64,000 nucleotides of DNA from Erwinia amylovora (GTDB taxonomy: Bacteria > Pseudomonadota > Gammaproteobacteria > Enterobacterales > Enterobacteriaceae), in NCBI RefSeq assembly GCF_017161565.1, contig NZ_CP066796.1, positions 2,542,001 to 2,606,000 of the forward strand, given 5' to 3'. Each line of letters starts with the position of its first letter. The stretch's first letter is position 1. Shown here in pieces: positions 1 through 7,765 of this stretch. Below the pieces are notes generated by a model. That model was given only the letters and a program-made list of their open reading frames with translations, ran no database searches and was not told the DNA's origin. The position numbers were made by a program, and so were the translations under genes.

Positions 1-31
1 CGCTCTGCTCGACGGTGCGGCTTTCCGACAT
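1..31 (-). CDS. mntH: MntH manganese transporter, first ten codons only
   Basis: A reverse-strand start codon at 31-29 opens a frame reading MSESRTVEQS before it leaves the window. An AGGAG ribosome-binding site lies a few bases upstream. The protein cannot be recognised from ten residues. The assignment to the NRAMP-type Mn(II)/H+ symporter MntH rests on position, since mntH is divergent from nupC in enterobacteria, and on the MntR-like operator in the shared intergenic region. Only the extreme N-terminus is present, so nothing can be said about function or intactness. Confidence 0.68.
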   Translation of the reverse strand, partial: MSESRTVEQS

Positions 32-141
32 AATTCCTACTCCTGCTGCCTTACGCCTGATGGCAATGTAGCCTTGAAAGGGCAATGATTATCCAGTAAA
101 TCGCTAATGGTTACGTGTATCACTGTGATAGCCAGCACTAT

Positions 142-166
142 AAAATATAGCAATTGCTATACTTTA
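142..166. promoter_or_regulatory. MntR-type operator between mntH and nupC
   Basis: This AT-rich imperfect palindrome has the core ATAGCAATTGCTAT. It resembles the MntR box of E. coli mntH (AAACATAGCAAAGGCTATGTTT type). MntR with Mn(II) represses mntH through such a site. It lies about 110 bp upstream of the divergent mntH start, a sensible distance for promoter overlap. The rest of the 32-463 intergenic region contains a small palindrome (GGTGATGAGCATCACC, 277-292) and the nupC promoter. Confidence 0.6.
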
Positions 167-326
167 AGCCAGAATGAGCCGGTGCTACACGCCAGGCAAC
201 CTCTTAAAATGTAGAATATTCGGAAATGACTTTCCAGCCTTATGCTTATCTTTTCAGCGCGAGGGGGGATCATGGCGGTGATGAGCATCACCAATGTGAA
301 TGAGCTGGCTTGTTAAATTAAAGTAA

Positions 327-380
327 AATGATGTGACGAACGTCAATTGACTGAATTCTGCGCCGCCTGCTAAGTATAAT
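327..380 (+). promoter_or_regulatory. nupC promoter with CRP-like site
   Basis: A TGTGA-N6-TCAAT element at 332-347 resembles a CRP site. A TATAAT -10 hexamer follows at 375-380, about 84 bp before the nupC start, with no good -35 at the right spacing. This suits an activator-dependent promoter. E. coli nupC is known to be under CRP and CytR control; whether the spacing here is functional is inferred. Confidence 0.42.
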
Positions 381-463
381 ATTACGGTACAGGTCTCGTT
401 TTTCCGCCTCTTGTTACATAGAATGTGCAACCAAATATAACAGCCCTTGAATTTGGAGCAAAT

Positions 464-1648
464 ATGTCCCGTGTTCTGCACTTTGCTTTAGCACTGGTGG
501 TGGTCACATTGCTGGCCCTGTTAGTCAGCCGCGACCGTAAAAATATCCGTTTCCGCTTTGTTATCCAATTGCTGGTCATTGAAGTTGTGCTGGCCTGGTT
601 TTTCCTTAACTCCGAAGCTGGCCTGGGATTTGTTAAAGGGTTTTCGGACCTGTTCGAAAAATTACTCAAGTACGCGGCGCAAGGGACAAGCTTCGTCTTT
701 GGCAATATGAGCGAGAAAGGTCTGGCCTTCTTCTGGCTTAACGTCCTGTGTCCTATCGTATTTATTTCAGCGCTGATAGGTATTCTGCAACACTTCCGTA
801 TTCTGCCCGTCATCATCCGTGCAATCGGTACCGTGCTGTCGAAGATCAATGGAATGGGTAAACTGGAGTCTTTTAATGCGGTAAGTTCGCTGATTTTGGG
901 GCAGTCAGAAAACTTTATTGCCTATAAGGATATCCTGGGCAGAATGTCAGAACGCCGCATGTACACCATGGCTGCCACCGCCATGTCGACCGTCTCCATG
1001 TCGATAGTCGGCGCCTATATGACCCTGTTACAGCCGAAATATGTGGTCGCGGCGCTGGTACTGAATATGTTCAGTACTTTTATCGTGTTGTCGATCATCA
1101 ATCCATACCGCGTCGACAGTGAAGAAGACCTGAAGTTGGGTAATACGCATGAAGGACAAAGCTTCTTCGAAATGCTTGGTGAGTATATCCTTGCCGGTTT
1201 CAAAGTGGCGGTGATCGTTGCAGCAATGCTGATTGGTTTTATCGCGCTGATTTCCGCCATTAACGCGCTGTTTGACACTCTATTCGGCATCAGCTTCCAG
1301 GGCATCCTTGGCTATGCATTCTTCCCTTTTGCGTGGGTGATGGGCGTCCCGAGCGGTGAAGCTTTACAGGTGGGTAGCATCATGGCAACCAAACTGGTTT
1401 CCAATGAGTTCGTCGCAATGATGGATCTGCAAAAGATCGCCAGCACGCTGTCACCGCGCGCTGAAGGCATCTTGTCGGTATTCCTGGTGTCATTCGCCAA
1501 CTTCTCGTCAATCGGCATCGTTGCCGGCGCAATCAAAGGGTTGCATGAACAACAGGGAAATGTGGTTTCGCGCTTTGGCCTGAAACTGCTGTACGGTTCA
1601 ACGCTGGTCAGTGTACTGTCGGCCTCAATTGCAGGACTGGTGCTGTAA
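464..1648 (+). CDS. nupC: NupC nucleoside:H+ symporter
   Basis: NupC is an inner-membrane concentrative nucleoside transporter that takes up pyrimidine nucleosides and adenosine with protons. The 394-residue product is close to E. coli NupC (400 residues) along its whole length, including the conserved segments [14 protein letters not shown] and [14 protein letters not shown] and many hydrophobic helices. The frame is open upstream to 425, but the start at 464 ([10 protein letters not shown]) matches the family N-terminus and has GGAG at a good distance. It is divergent from mntH, as in E. coli. A GC-rich hairpin lies at about 1655-1674, just after the stop. Confidence 0.96.
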   Translation: MSRVLHFALALVVVTLLALLVSRDRKNIRFRFVIQLLVIEVVLAWFFLNSEAGLGFVKGFSDLFEKLLKYAAQGTSFVFGNMSEKGLAFFWLNVLCPIVFISALIGILQHFRILPVIIRAIGTVLSKINGMGKLESFNAVSSLILGQSENFIAYKDILGRMSERRMYTMAATAMSTVSMSIVGAYMTLLQPKYVVAALVLNMFSTFIVLSIINPYRVDSEEDLKLGNTHEGQSFFEMLGEYILAGFKVAVIVAAMLIGFIALISAINALFDTLFGISFQGILGYAFFPFAWVMGVPSGEALQVGSIMATKLVSNEFVAMMDLQKIASTLSPRAEGILSVFLVSFANFSSIGIVAGAIKGLHEQQGNVVSRFGLKLLYGSTLVSVLSASIAGLVL

Positions 1649-1840
1649 AGCACGGGCGGGGTCGACTGGCCCCGCTACCCTGCTCGCAGACTGTGCCATT
1701 CTGAGCGCTCTGTGGCACTTCGTTAAATAAATAAATTGTGCTTTCGCTCCCTTCGTCAACTGATGGTGAGGGTCAGCGCGGTGAGGCCGGTTGCTTTGAT
1801 CAGGATGGGATGGCAGGCGTTAACAAGAAGTCAGCCCAAT

Positions 1841-1864
1841 AAAAAAAATCTGCCTGAGCAGATT
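1841..1864 (-). terminator. Terminator of the tRNA-Ala operon
   Basis: On the reverse strand a seven-base-pair stem (AATCTGC/GCAGATT, loop TCAG) is followed by a run of eight T. It lies just downstream of the second tRNA-Ala gene. Confidence 0.8.
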
Positions 1865-1892
1865 ATAAATGATGTTTAAGGCTATGAAGATT

Positions 1893-1968
<76 letters not shown>

Positions 1969-2019
1969 ACTACAGAAAGTATCAGTTTTTCGGTGCCACC
2001 TAATCCGCTGGATAAGATT

Positions 2020-2095
<76 letters not shown>

Positions 2096-2128
2096 AAGCC
2101 GAAAAACCGTGTCGTGTTGACGGCGGGC

Positions 2129-2157
2129 ATAATATGAAACGTCGGGGTTGGTGTCAA
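2129..2157 (-). promoter_or_regulatory. Promoter of the tRNA-Ala operon
   Basis: On the reverse strand TTGACA (2157-2152) and TATTAT (2134-2129) are separated by exactly 17 bp. A GC-rich discriminator (GCCCGCCG) follows, as in stringently controlled stable-RNA promoters. Transcription would begin some 25-30 bp before the first tRNA. Confidence 0.85.
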
Positions 2158-2442
2158 CGGCAATTTAGTAAACTGAGTGCGATCGCCGAAAAAGCCGCCA
2201 AAGCGTTGAACAAAGCGCTATCCTGTTGTTTATTTATTGTATAGTTTTTCAATTCCCCACCCCGCCTGAATTATTGTTAATTACGCGTTAAAAACCCCTC
2301 GGAATAAACTTGTTTTTGTTAATCCACCGTGCAAAACTGCGGCGGATTTTGGCTGTCAGCCCCATGCTGCGCGGGACGCGTGCGTCACATCGTCAGCTGC
2401 GGAATCTGGCACTTTTCCTTTTATTTACACACCAGAGTTATT
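2158..2442 (+). other. Leader region of the FNT channel gene
   Basis: No convincing gene is seen in these 285 bp. The AT-rich part around 2225-2320 probably holds the promoter of the following channel gene, but I cannot fix -35/-10 boxes or a known operator. Short open frames here lack a ribosome-binding site. Confidence 0.4.
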
Positions 2443-3231
2443 ATGTCTTTGCACACACCAAAAGAAATCTCGGCTGTCGCAGTACAGGCAGGCGTTATTA
2501 AAAGTAGTACCCCAGTTTCTTCTTTACTTATCCTCGGTTTTCTTGCCGGTGCCTTTATCTCATTCGGCTTTCTGCTGTTCATCCGCGTGGTGACTCAGTT
2601 GCCACCGGAATGGGGCTCATTTGGCACGCTGCTGGGTGCTTCGGTATTTCCGGTTGGGATAATCCTTACCGTACTGGCCGGTGGCGAGCTGCTTACCGGC
2701 AACATGATGCTTATGCCGATAGCATGGTTCGCCCGCCAGATCAGTGCCTGTAGCGTATTACGTAACTGGTTCTGGGTGACCATCGCTAATTTCATTGGCA
2801 GTATCGCCGTTGCCTGGTTCTTCGGCCATATGTTGGGTTTGACCGAAGGTGACTTTTTGAAGAAAACGGTGGCCGTTGCCAGTGCGAAAGTGAATGCAGA
2901 TTTCCTGCACGCCTTTATTTCCGGCGTTGGCTGTAACTGGCTGGTCTGCCTGGCGACATGGCTGGCTTTTGCCAGTAAAGATGTGGTGGGCAAGATTTTC
3001 GCCATGTGGTTCCCGGTGATGGCTTTTGTGGCCATCGGTTTCCAACATGTTGTCGCTAATATGTTTATTGTTCCTGCGGCTATATTTGCCGGTTATCTTA
3101 GCTGGGGCGAATATCTGCCTAATTTTGTCGCCGTATTCCTTGGCAACGCCGTCGGCGGCGCCATCTTTGTTGGGCTGGCCTACTTTGTCGCATTCCGCGC
3201 ACCAACCCAGGCAAACACTATTTCCCGCTAA
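2443..3231 (+). CDS. Formate/nitrite transporter (FNT) family channel
   Basis: This 262-residue inner-membrane protein belongs to the FocA/NirC family, which moves formate, nitrite or related small anions as a pentameric channel. The family signature GVGCNWLVCLATW is present at about residue 165. GNMMLMP in the first half and about six hydrophobic segments agree with the fold. The ATG at 2443 (MSLHTPKEIS) gives a normal N-terminus; the frame upstream has no family similarity. The ribosome-binding site is weak (AGAG). The gene stands alone between tRNA-Ala and a yfeC-like gene, where E. coli has none. The substrate is not determined. Confidence 0.88.
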   Translation: MSLHTPKEISAVAVQAGVIKSSTPVSSLLILGFLAGAFISFGFLLFIRVVTQLPPEWGSFGTLLGASVFPVGIILTVLAGGELLTGNMMLMPIAWFARQISACSVLRNWFWVTIANFIGSIAVAWFFGHMLGLTEGDFLKKTVAVASAKVNADFLHAFISGVGCNWLVCLATWLAFASKDVVGKIFAMWFPVMAFVAIGFQHVVANMFIVPAAIFAGYLSWGEYLPNFVAVFLGNAVGGAIFVGLAYFVAFRAPTQANTISR

Positions 3232-3380
3232 TTATCCCCGCCCCTGTTACGGCAGGGGCCCATTTTCCTTTCCGTCCTTTTTGCTATCTATTATCTCATC
3301 GTTAATGATTTGTGTTAGTTGTTCATGTGATGAATTACTGTAATATACTTGAGCACTTATTCGGCAAAAGGGATATAAAA

Positions 3381-3731
3381 GTGAAAAAGGATTGGTTAAC
3401 GCCGGAAGAACTGGCACAGCAAACAGGTTTTAGCAGACAGACAATTAATAAGTGGGTTAAGAAAGAGAATTGGACTACCGCACCGAAACCCGGTGTTCAG
3501 GGTGGAAAGGCTCGCATGATTCATATTGATGAACGAGTAAAACTTTTCCTTAAATCCACACGCCATGCCGCGGAGCCTGGCGCTCACTATCGCGTCAATC
3601 AGAATTCCCTGCCTGCACTGTTAGTCACCTCGGTACAGCAATTGAGCAATGACGAACAGGAAAAATTAGCAGCCATGCTGCTACGTGAAGGCATTCAGGG
3701 AATATTGCAGCGGTTAGGAATTGGCGCTTGA
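3381..3731 (+). CDS. yfeC: YfeC-like DNA-binding protein
   Basis: A 116-residue protein starting with GTG at 3381 behind an AAAGGGA ribosome-binding site. Residues 5-30 (LTPEELAQQTGFSRQTINKW) form a helix-turn-helix. GVQGGKARMIHID follows, and the C-terminus LLREGIQGILQRLGI is typical of the E. coli YfeC/YfeD pair upstream of gltX. It probably binds DNA; targets are unknown. An in-frame ATG at 3330 would add 17 residues but lacks a ribosome-binding site. E. coli carries two paralogues here; this window has one. Confidence 0.82.
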   Translation: MKKDWLTPEELAQQTGFSRQTINKWVKKENWTTAPKPGVQGGKARMIHIDERVKLFLKSTRHAAEPGAHYRVNQNSLPALLVTSVQQLSNDEQEKLAAMLLREGIQGILQRLGIGA

Positions 3732-3766
3732 AAAAAAACCGGCCACATCGATGGCCGGGTTTTTTA
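3731..3766. terminator. Bidirectional terminator between yfeC and gltX
   Basis: A CCGGCCA/TGGCCGG stem with a short loop is flanked by an A run on the left and a T run on the right, so it works for both convergent genes. Confidence 0.85.
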
Positions 3767-3776
3767 TTGCACTTAA

Positions 3777-5186
3777 TTACGCCTCGCGATTTGTAATATA
3801 TACCAGCGCTTTTTCAATGCGGGCTACGCTGCGCGCCTGACCAATGGCATCAACAGTCACGTCCAATGCCGGCGACTGTCCGGCACCGGTAACGGCAACG
3901 CGTAATGGCATGCCGACTTTACCCATTCCCACTTCCAGTTCATCAGCCGCTGCCTGAATGGCGTGGTGAACGTTTTCTGCCGTCCACTCATTGATGGCTG
4001 CGAGTTTATCGCGCACCACTTCCAGCGGCTGGCGGGCCACCGGGCGCAAGTGTTTCTTCGCCGCATCAGCATCGAACTCGTCGAACTCTTCATAGAAATA
4101 GCGACAGGACGCCGCCATCTCTTTCAGCGTCTTGCAACGTTCACCCAGTAGCGTCACCAGCTGCGCCAGCTGCGGGCCGCTGCGGGTGTCAATTTTTTCC
4201 TGTTCGATATGCCATTGCAGATGGGTAGCCACATATTCAGGTGCCAGAGAATTGATATAATGATGGTTCAGCCACTGCAGTTTTTCAGTATTAAAAGCGC
4301 TGGCAGACTTACTCACCGCATCAAGGTCGAACAGTTTTTTCATTTCATCAATGCTGAAGATCTCCTGATCGCCATGTGACCATCCCAGGCGAACCAGATA
4401 GTTCAACAATGCTTCAGGCAGATAACCGTCATCGCGATACTGCATCACTCCTACCGCGCCGTGGCGTTTTGACAGCTTCTTGCCGTCGTCGCCAAGGATC
4501 ATGGATACGTGCGCATACATTGGCACATCTGCGCCAATCGCTTTCAAGATATTGATTTGACGCGGGGTATTATTGATGTGATCTTCACCACGGATAACGT
4601 GGGTAATCCCCATATCCCAGTCGTCAATGACCACGCAGAAGTTATAGGTCGGCGCGCCGTCAGTACGGCGAATGATCAGATCGTCCAGTTCCTGGTTGCT
4701 GAATTCAATTTGACCACGGATTTGGTCTTCAAAAATAACTGAACCTTCCTGCGGGTTGCGGAAACGCACTACGCATGGTGCGTTATCCGCATGATGTTCA
4801 TGGCTGTCGCGGCAGGTGCCGTCATAACGCGGCTTCTCGCCGTTGGCCATCTGATTTTCACGCAGCGTTTCCAACCGCTCCTTAGAGCAATAGCATTTAT
4901 AGGCGCTACCGGCTTCCAGCATCTGGTCGATAACCGCGTTATAACGGTCAAAACGTTTAGTCTGGTAGTACGGGCCTTCATCCCAGTCGAGATTGAGCCA
5001 GTTCATGCCATCCATTATGGCATCGATAGCCTGCTGCGTTGAACGCTCCAGATCGGTGTCTTCAATACGCAGCACGAATTCACCGCCGTGGTTACGGGCA
5101 AACAACCATGAATACAGTGCGGTACGAGCACCGCCAACGTGCAGATAGCCAGTTGGGCTGGGAGCGAAGCGGGTTTTGATTTTCAT
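3777..5186 (-). CDS. gltX: Glutamyl-tRNA synthetase
   Basis: GltX charges tRNA-Glu with glutamate in the cytoplasm and is essential for translation and for tetrapyrrole supply. The 469-residue product (E. coli 471) has the class I HIGH-type motif in [11 protein letters not shown] near the N-terminus and the KMSKS-type motif KLSKRHG at about residue 240. The start [10 protein letters not shown] at 5186 is the family start; upstream in-frame codons to 5282 belong to the leader. It is divergent from the tRNA-Val/Lys operon, as in E. coli. Confidence 0.98.
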   Translation of the reverse strand: MKIKTRFAPSPTGYLHVGGARTALYSWLFARNHGGEFVLRIEDTDLERSTQQAIDAIMDGMNWLNLDWDEGPYYQTKRFDRYNAVIDQMLEAGSAYKCYCSKERLETLRENQMANGEKPRYDGTCRDSHEHHADNAPCVVRFRNPQEGSVIFEDQIRGQIEFSNQELDDLIIRRTDGAPTYNFCVVIDDWDMGITHVIRGEDHINNTPRQINILKAIGADVPMYAHVSMILGDDGKKLSKRHGAVGVMQYRDDGYLPEALLNYLVRLGWSHGDQEIFSIDEMKKLFDLDAVSKSASAFNTEKLQWLNHHYINSLAPEYVATHLQWHIEQEKIDTRSGPQLAQLVTLLGERCKTLKEMAASCRYFYEEFDEFDADAAKKHLRPVARQPLEVVRDKLAAINEWTAENVHHAIQAAADELEVGMGKVGMPLRVAVTGAGQSPALDVTVDAIGQARSVARIEKALVYITNREA

Positions 5187-5248
5187 TAATGAATGCCTTA
5201 TTACGCGCAAACTTTGGCCTGAGTCAGCACAGAATTTTAGTGGCTCAC

Positions 5249-5276
5249 ATTCTAACACCTGCGTGCGAATCCTCAA
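5249..5276 (-). promoter_or_regulatory. gltX promoter
   Basis: On the reverse strand TTGAGG (5276-5271) and TAGAAT (5254-5249) are separated by 16 bp, about 63 bp upstream of the gltX start. This is a plausible sigma-70 promoter judged on spacing and consensus only. Confidence 0.5.
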
Positions 5277-5399
5277 CGGCAATCCCCGTTTGCTGGCCGC
5301 TATTGACGTGCCTTTTTCCTGGCAACTCCCTGTTTTTGGCTGAAATCAAGGCGCGATGACTATTTTTCCGACGAACACACGTCTTATGCGGAAAAAGCG

Positions 5400-5427
5400 T
5401 TGACTCATCCGAATGGTTCCCTATAAT
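5400..5427 (+). promoter_or_regulatory. Promoter of the tRNA-Val/Lys operon
   Basis: TTGACT (5400-5405) and TATAAT (5422-5427) with a 16-bp spacer lie 18 bp before the first tRNA-Val. A GCGACTCC discriminator follows. This is the expected layout for a strong stable-RNA promoter. Confidence 0.8.
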
Positions 5428-5444
5428 GCGACTCCACACAGCGG

Positions 5445-5520
5445 GGGTGATTAGCTCAGTTGGTAGAGCATCTCCTTTACACGGAGGGGGTCGGCGGTTC
5501 GAGCCCGTCATCACCCACCA
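5445..5520 (+). tRNA. tRNA-Val (anticodon TAC), copy 1
   Basis: A 76-nt cloverleaf with encoded CCA. The acceptor GGGTGAT pairs with ATCACCC, the anticodon loop TTTACAC holds anticodon TAC, and the T-arm is GGTTCGAGCC. First gene of a four-tRNA operon matching E. coli valU-valX-valY-lysV. Confidence 0.97.
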
Positions 5521-5577
5521 TTCCTTGAGGAATGATGCCCGCTAAGAAAGAAAAGCACTACCCGGATATTGAAGTAT

Positions 5578-5653
5578 GGGTGATTAGCTCAGTTGGTAGA
5601 GCATCTCCTTTACACGGAGGGGGTCGGCGGTTCGAGCCCGTCATCACCCACCA
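5578..5653 (+). tRNA. tRNA-Val (anticodon TAC), copy 2
   Basis: Identical by eye to copy 1 over all 76 nt. The 57-bp spacer before it differs from the spacer that follows, so only the mature tRNA sequence is held constant. Confidence 0.97.
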
Positions 5654-5684
5654 TACATTTCTAATCCGGTTGCAGTAACGATAT

Positions 5685-5760
5685 GGGTGATTAGCTCAGT
5701 TGGTAGAGCATCTCCTTTACACGGAGGGGGTCGGCGGTTCGAGCCCGTCATCACCCACCA
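5685..5760 (+). tRNA. tRNA-Val (anticodon TAC), copy 3
   Basis: Third identical tRNA-Val gene, four bases before tRNA-Lys. The very short spacer means that RNase processing must separate the pair. Confidence 0.97.
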
Positions 5761-5764
5761 TATC

Positions 5765-5840
5765 GGGTCGTTAGCTCAGTTGGTAGAGCAGTTGACTTTT
5801 AATCAATTGGTCGCAGGTTCGAATCCTGCACGACCCACCA
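5765..5840 (+). tRNA. tRNA-Lys (anticodon TTT)
   Basis: A 76-nt cloverleaf with encoded CCA. The acceptor GGGTCGT pairs with ACGACCC, the anticodon loop CTTTTAA holds TTT, and the T-arm is GGTTCGAATCC. It corresponds to E. coli lysV. Its last 16 bases are reused as the start of each unit of the downstream 157-bp array. Confidence 0.97.
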
Positions 5841-6316
5841 GTGCAAAAAGGCGCCCTAAAGGCGCCTTTTTGCTGTGCGCAAACCGGGCTGGGTTCGAAC
5901 CTGCAGCAGGTCGGGTCGAGCGTAAGTGAGACAACGTTGCCAGCGGCAACGGCCCAAAGGGCGAGGCGCAGCCGAAGTCATCCTGCACGACCCACCAGTG
6001 CAGAAAGGCGGCCTGAAGGCGCCTTTTTGCTGTGCGCAAACCGGGCAGGGTTCAAACCTGCAGCAGGTCGGGTCGAGCGTAAGTGAGACAACGTTGCCAG
6101 CGGCAACGGCCCAAAGGGCGAGGCGCAGCCGAAGTCATCCTGCACGACCCACCAGTGCAGAAAGGCGGCCTGAAAGCGCCTTTTTGCTGTGCGCAAACCG
6201 GGCAGGGTTCAAACCTGCAGCAGGTCGGGTCGAGCGTAAGTGAGACAACGTTGCCAGCGGCAACGGCCCAAAGGGCGAGGCGCAGCCGAAGTCATCCTGC
6301 ACGACCCACCAGTGCC
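5825..6316 (+). repeat. 157-bp tandem array seeded by the tRNA-Lys 3' end (three units plus 21 bp)
   Basis: Units begin at 5825, 5982 and 6139, and a 21-bp partial unit begins at 6296; each step is exactly 157 bp. Every unit opens with the last 16 nt of tRNA-Lys (CCTGCACGACCCACCA), followed by a terminator-like hairpin (GGCGCC stem and T run), a T-arm-like stretch (GGGTTCGAACCTGCAG in unit 1), GGTCGGGTCGAGCG and a GTTGCCAGCGGCAAC hairpin. The units differ at few positions, for example in the hairpin and GGTTCGAAC/GGTTCAAAC. The layout resembles the 178-bp repeats after E. coli tyrT, which also restart with the tRNA 3' end. It has no coding function that I would defend. Confidence 0.93.
5844..5873 (+). 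terminator. Terminator after tRNA-Lys
   Basis: The GGCGCC/GGCGCC self-complementary stem is flanked by AAAAA and TTTTT directly after the tRNA-Lys CCA. Related hairpins recur in the second and third repeat units at about 6001-6030 and 6158-6187, giving up to three successive terminators. Confidence 0.8.
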
Positions 6317-6356
6317 ACCTTTCACTTTCTTATCACTTCTTTTACGATTTTATGCC

Positions 6357-6384
6357 TCAAGTCTGAAGCGCTTCCCACCGATAA
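6357..6384 (+). promoter_or_regulatory. Possible sigma-28 (FliA) promoter of the flxA-like gene
   Basis: TCAAGTCT (6357-6364) and ACCGATAA (6377-6384) resemble the flagellar sigma consensus TAAAGTTT-N11-GCCGATAA, with a spacer of 12 instead of 11. It lies about 32 bp before the flxA-like start. E. coli flxA is a known FliA-dependent gene, which supports the reading. Confidence 0.5.
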
Positions 6385-6415
6385 CCCATACAGGTTAATA
6401 ACACGGGAGACAAAG

Positions 6416-6754
6416 ATGACCACCATCAGTGGCAGTACCAGCGTATCCGCTAACCCGGATGCAGGCAGCTCAGTTTCGCAAGCCGACCGTATTAGCAAGC
6501 AGATTGTCAAACTGCAGGAGCAGCTGAAAAGCCTCAGCGATGAAACGTCCCTGACTGAACAGCAGAAAGCAGAACAGCTGCAAATGACAGAAAACCAGAT
6601 AGCCATGCTGGAAGCTCAGCTGGCACAGATCCAGCTACAGCAGCAGGCCGTCGAACAACAGCAAGAAAGCAAAGCGACAGACAGCGGCAGCAGCGAAGTT
6701 GCCGATGGCGTCAATCGCCCTACCGAAACGAACACGTTAAACGTGTATATCTAA
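6416..6754 (+). CDS. FlxA-like coiled-coil protein
   Basis: A 112-residue protein of the size of E. coli FlxA (110), a flagellar-regulon protein of unknown role. A Ser/Thr-rich N-terminus is followed from about residue 25 by a long, charged, Gln-rich helix (heptad-like [15 protein letters not shown], then [17 protein letters not shown]) and a Ser-rich tail. It has no signal peptide or membrane segment. ATG 6416 is preceded by GGGAGA; the same frame is open upstream through the repeat array, but that part is not protein-like. The stop overlaps the stop of convergent yfeR by two bases. Family assignment is from pattern and promoter context. Confidence 0.75.
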   Translation: MTTISGSTSVSANPDAGSSVSQADRISKQIVKLQEQLKSLSDETSLTEQQKAEQLQMTENQIAMLEAQLAQIQLQQQAVEQQQESKATDSGSSEVADGVNRPTETNTLNVYI

Positions 6755-7671
6755 AATGGCGAGGTGCTGGCACGTTGTCGTGTCAGCGCCCCGGCCTGCT
6801 GGCGCACTTCCTGCCAGATTGCCTCTGCGGCTGGCGTCAATGAGCGGTTTTTACGTCTTACCAGCATAATAGTGCGATTAATCTCCGGCATGATGCGTTT
6901 CACCATTAGTGGCCTGCCCTGGGGTAACGGCAGCGCCAGCGCGGGAAGGATGCTGATACCAATTCCGGCTTCTACCATCGGATAGAGCGTGGCCGGGTGG
7001 CCTATTTCCTGAACAATTTCTGCCCTCACCTGCTGCAAACGTAGCGCTTCGTCGATCAGAACCCGGCTACCGGATGAGTAATCCTGTAATACCAGCGTGC
7101 GTTGATTCAGCATATTCCAGTAAACCGTTCGCTGCTGCGCCAGCGGATCGTCCTGCCGACACAGCAGTAAAAAAGGTTCCTCCAGAATCGCTTCACACTG
7201 TAAATCGTCTGCCTGCAAAGGTCCTATCACAATCCCGAAATCAACCTCGGCATGACGAATGCTCTGCAACACCCACTGCTGCGGACGATCGCGCAACATG
7301 ATTTTGATTTCAGGATAGCGCAACTGCCCGCTGGCCAGGCACTGCGGCATCAGATGCGCGGAGATGGTCTGGCTGGCAGCCACGCGCACCGTTCCGCTAC
7401 GCTGCTGCCCGTAGCTGCGTACGTCCAGAAGGGTGGTATTCAGTTCCTCCAGTATCCGTTCCAGGCGGCTGGCGAGCTGTTCTCCTGCCTCCGTCAACAA
7501 CACTTCACGCGTAGTGCGGTCAAGCAGGCGGATAGCCATTTCGCTCTCCAGCTCTTTGATGCTATGGCTGACTGCTGACTGGCTCAACCCAATCAACTGC
7601 CCCGCCTGACTGAAACTCCCTTGCCGGGCAACAGCAACGAAGACGCGCAGCTGGCGTAAGGTGCAATTCAT
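6751..7671 (-). CDS. yfeR: LysR-family regulator YfeR
   Basis: A 306-residue LysR-type transcription factor. Residues 1-60 form the winged helix-turn-helix ([20 protein letters not shown], then [14 protein letters not shown]). The rest is a periplasmic-binding-protein-like effector domain. It is divergent from yfeH with a 94-bp gap that is very AT-rich and could hold T-N11-A operator motifs. The same yfeR/yfeH pair exists in E. coli (YfeR 308 residues), so control of yfeH is the natural inference. The effector is unknown. Confidence 0.88.
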   Translation of the reverse strand: MNCTLRQLRVFVAVARQGSFSQAGQLIGLSQSAVSHSIKELESEMAIRLLDRTTREVLLTEAGEQLASRLERILEELNTTLLDVRSYGQQRSGTVRVAASQTISAHLMPQCLASGQLRYPEIKIMLRDRPQQWVLQSIRHAEVDFGIVIGPLQADDLQCEAILEEPFLLLCRQDDPLAQQRTVYWNMLNQRTLVLQDYSSGSRVLIDEALRLQQVRAEIVQEIGHPATLYPMVEAGIGISILPALALPLPQGRPLMVKRIMPEINRTIMLVRRKNRSLTPAAEAIWQEVRQQAGALTRQRASTSPF

Positions 7672-7765
7672 CTATTTCTCTCATATATGAATTCAATAAA
7701 TTAATTTTATTTATAAACCCGTCCAGCGCACAATAGCAATATCTGTGTTTAACCAGGCTTGAACA

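Noticed and set aside
2310-2501. 63-codon forward frame overlapping the FNT gene start
   Set aside because: No ribosome-binding site; it overlaps the clearly better FNT frame.
5825-6316. CRISPR array
   Set aside because: The unit is a direct 157-bp tandem repeat without unique spacers, seeded by a tRNA end, and there are no cas genes.
5841-6754. Forward frames through the tRNA-Lys repeat array, one fusing with the flxA-like gene
   Set aside because: The amino-acid sequences are translations of tRNA-derived repeats in shifting frames, without ribosome-binding sites. The flxA-like gene has its own good start at 6416.
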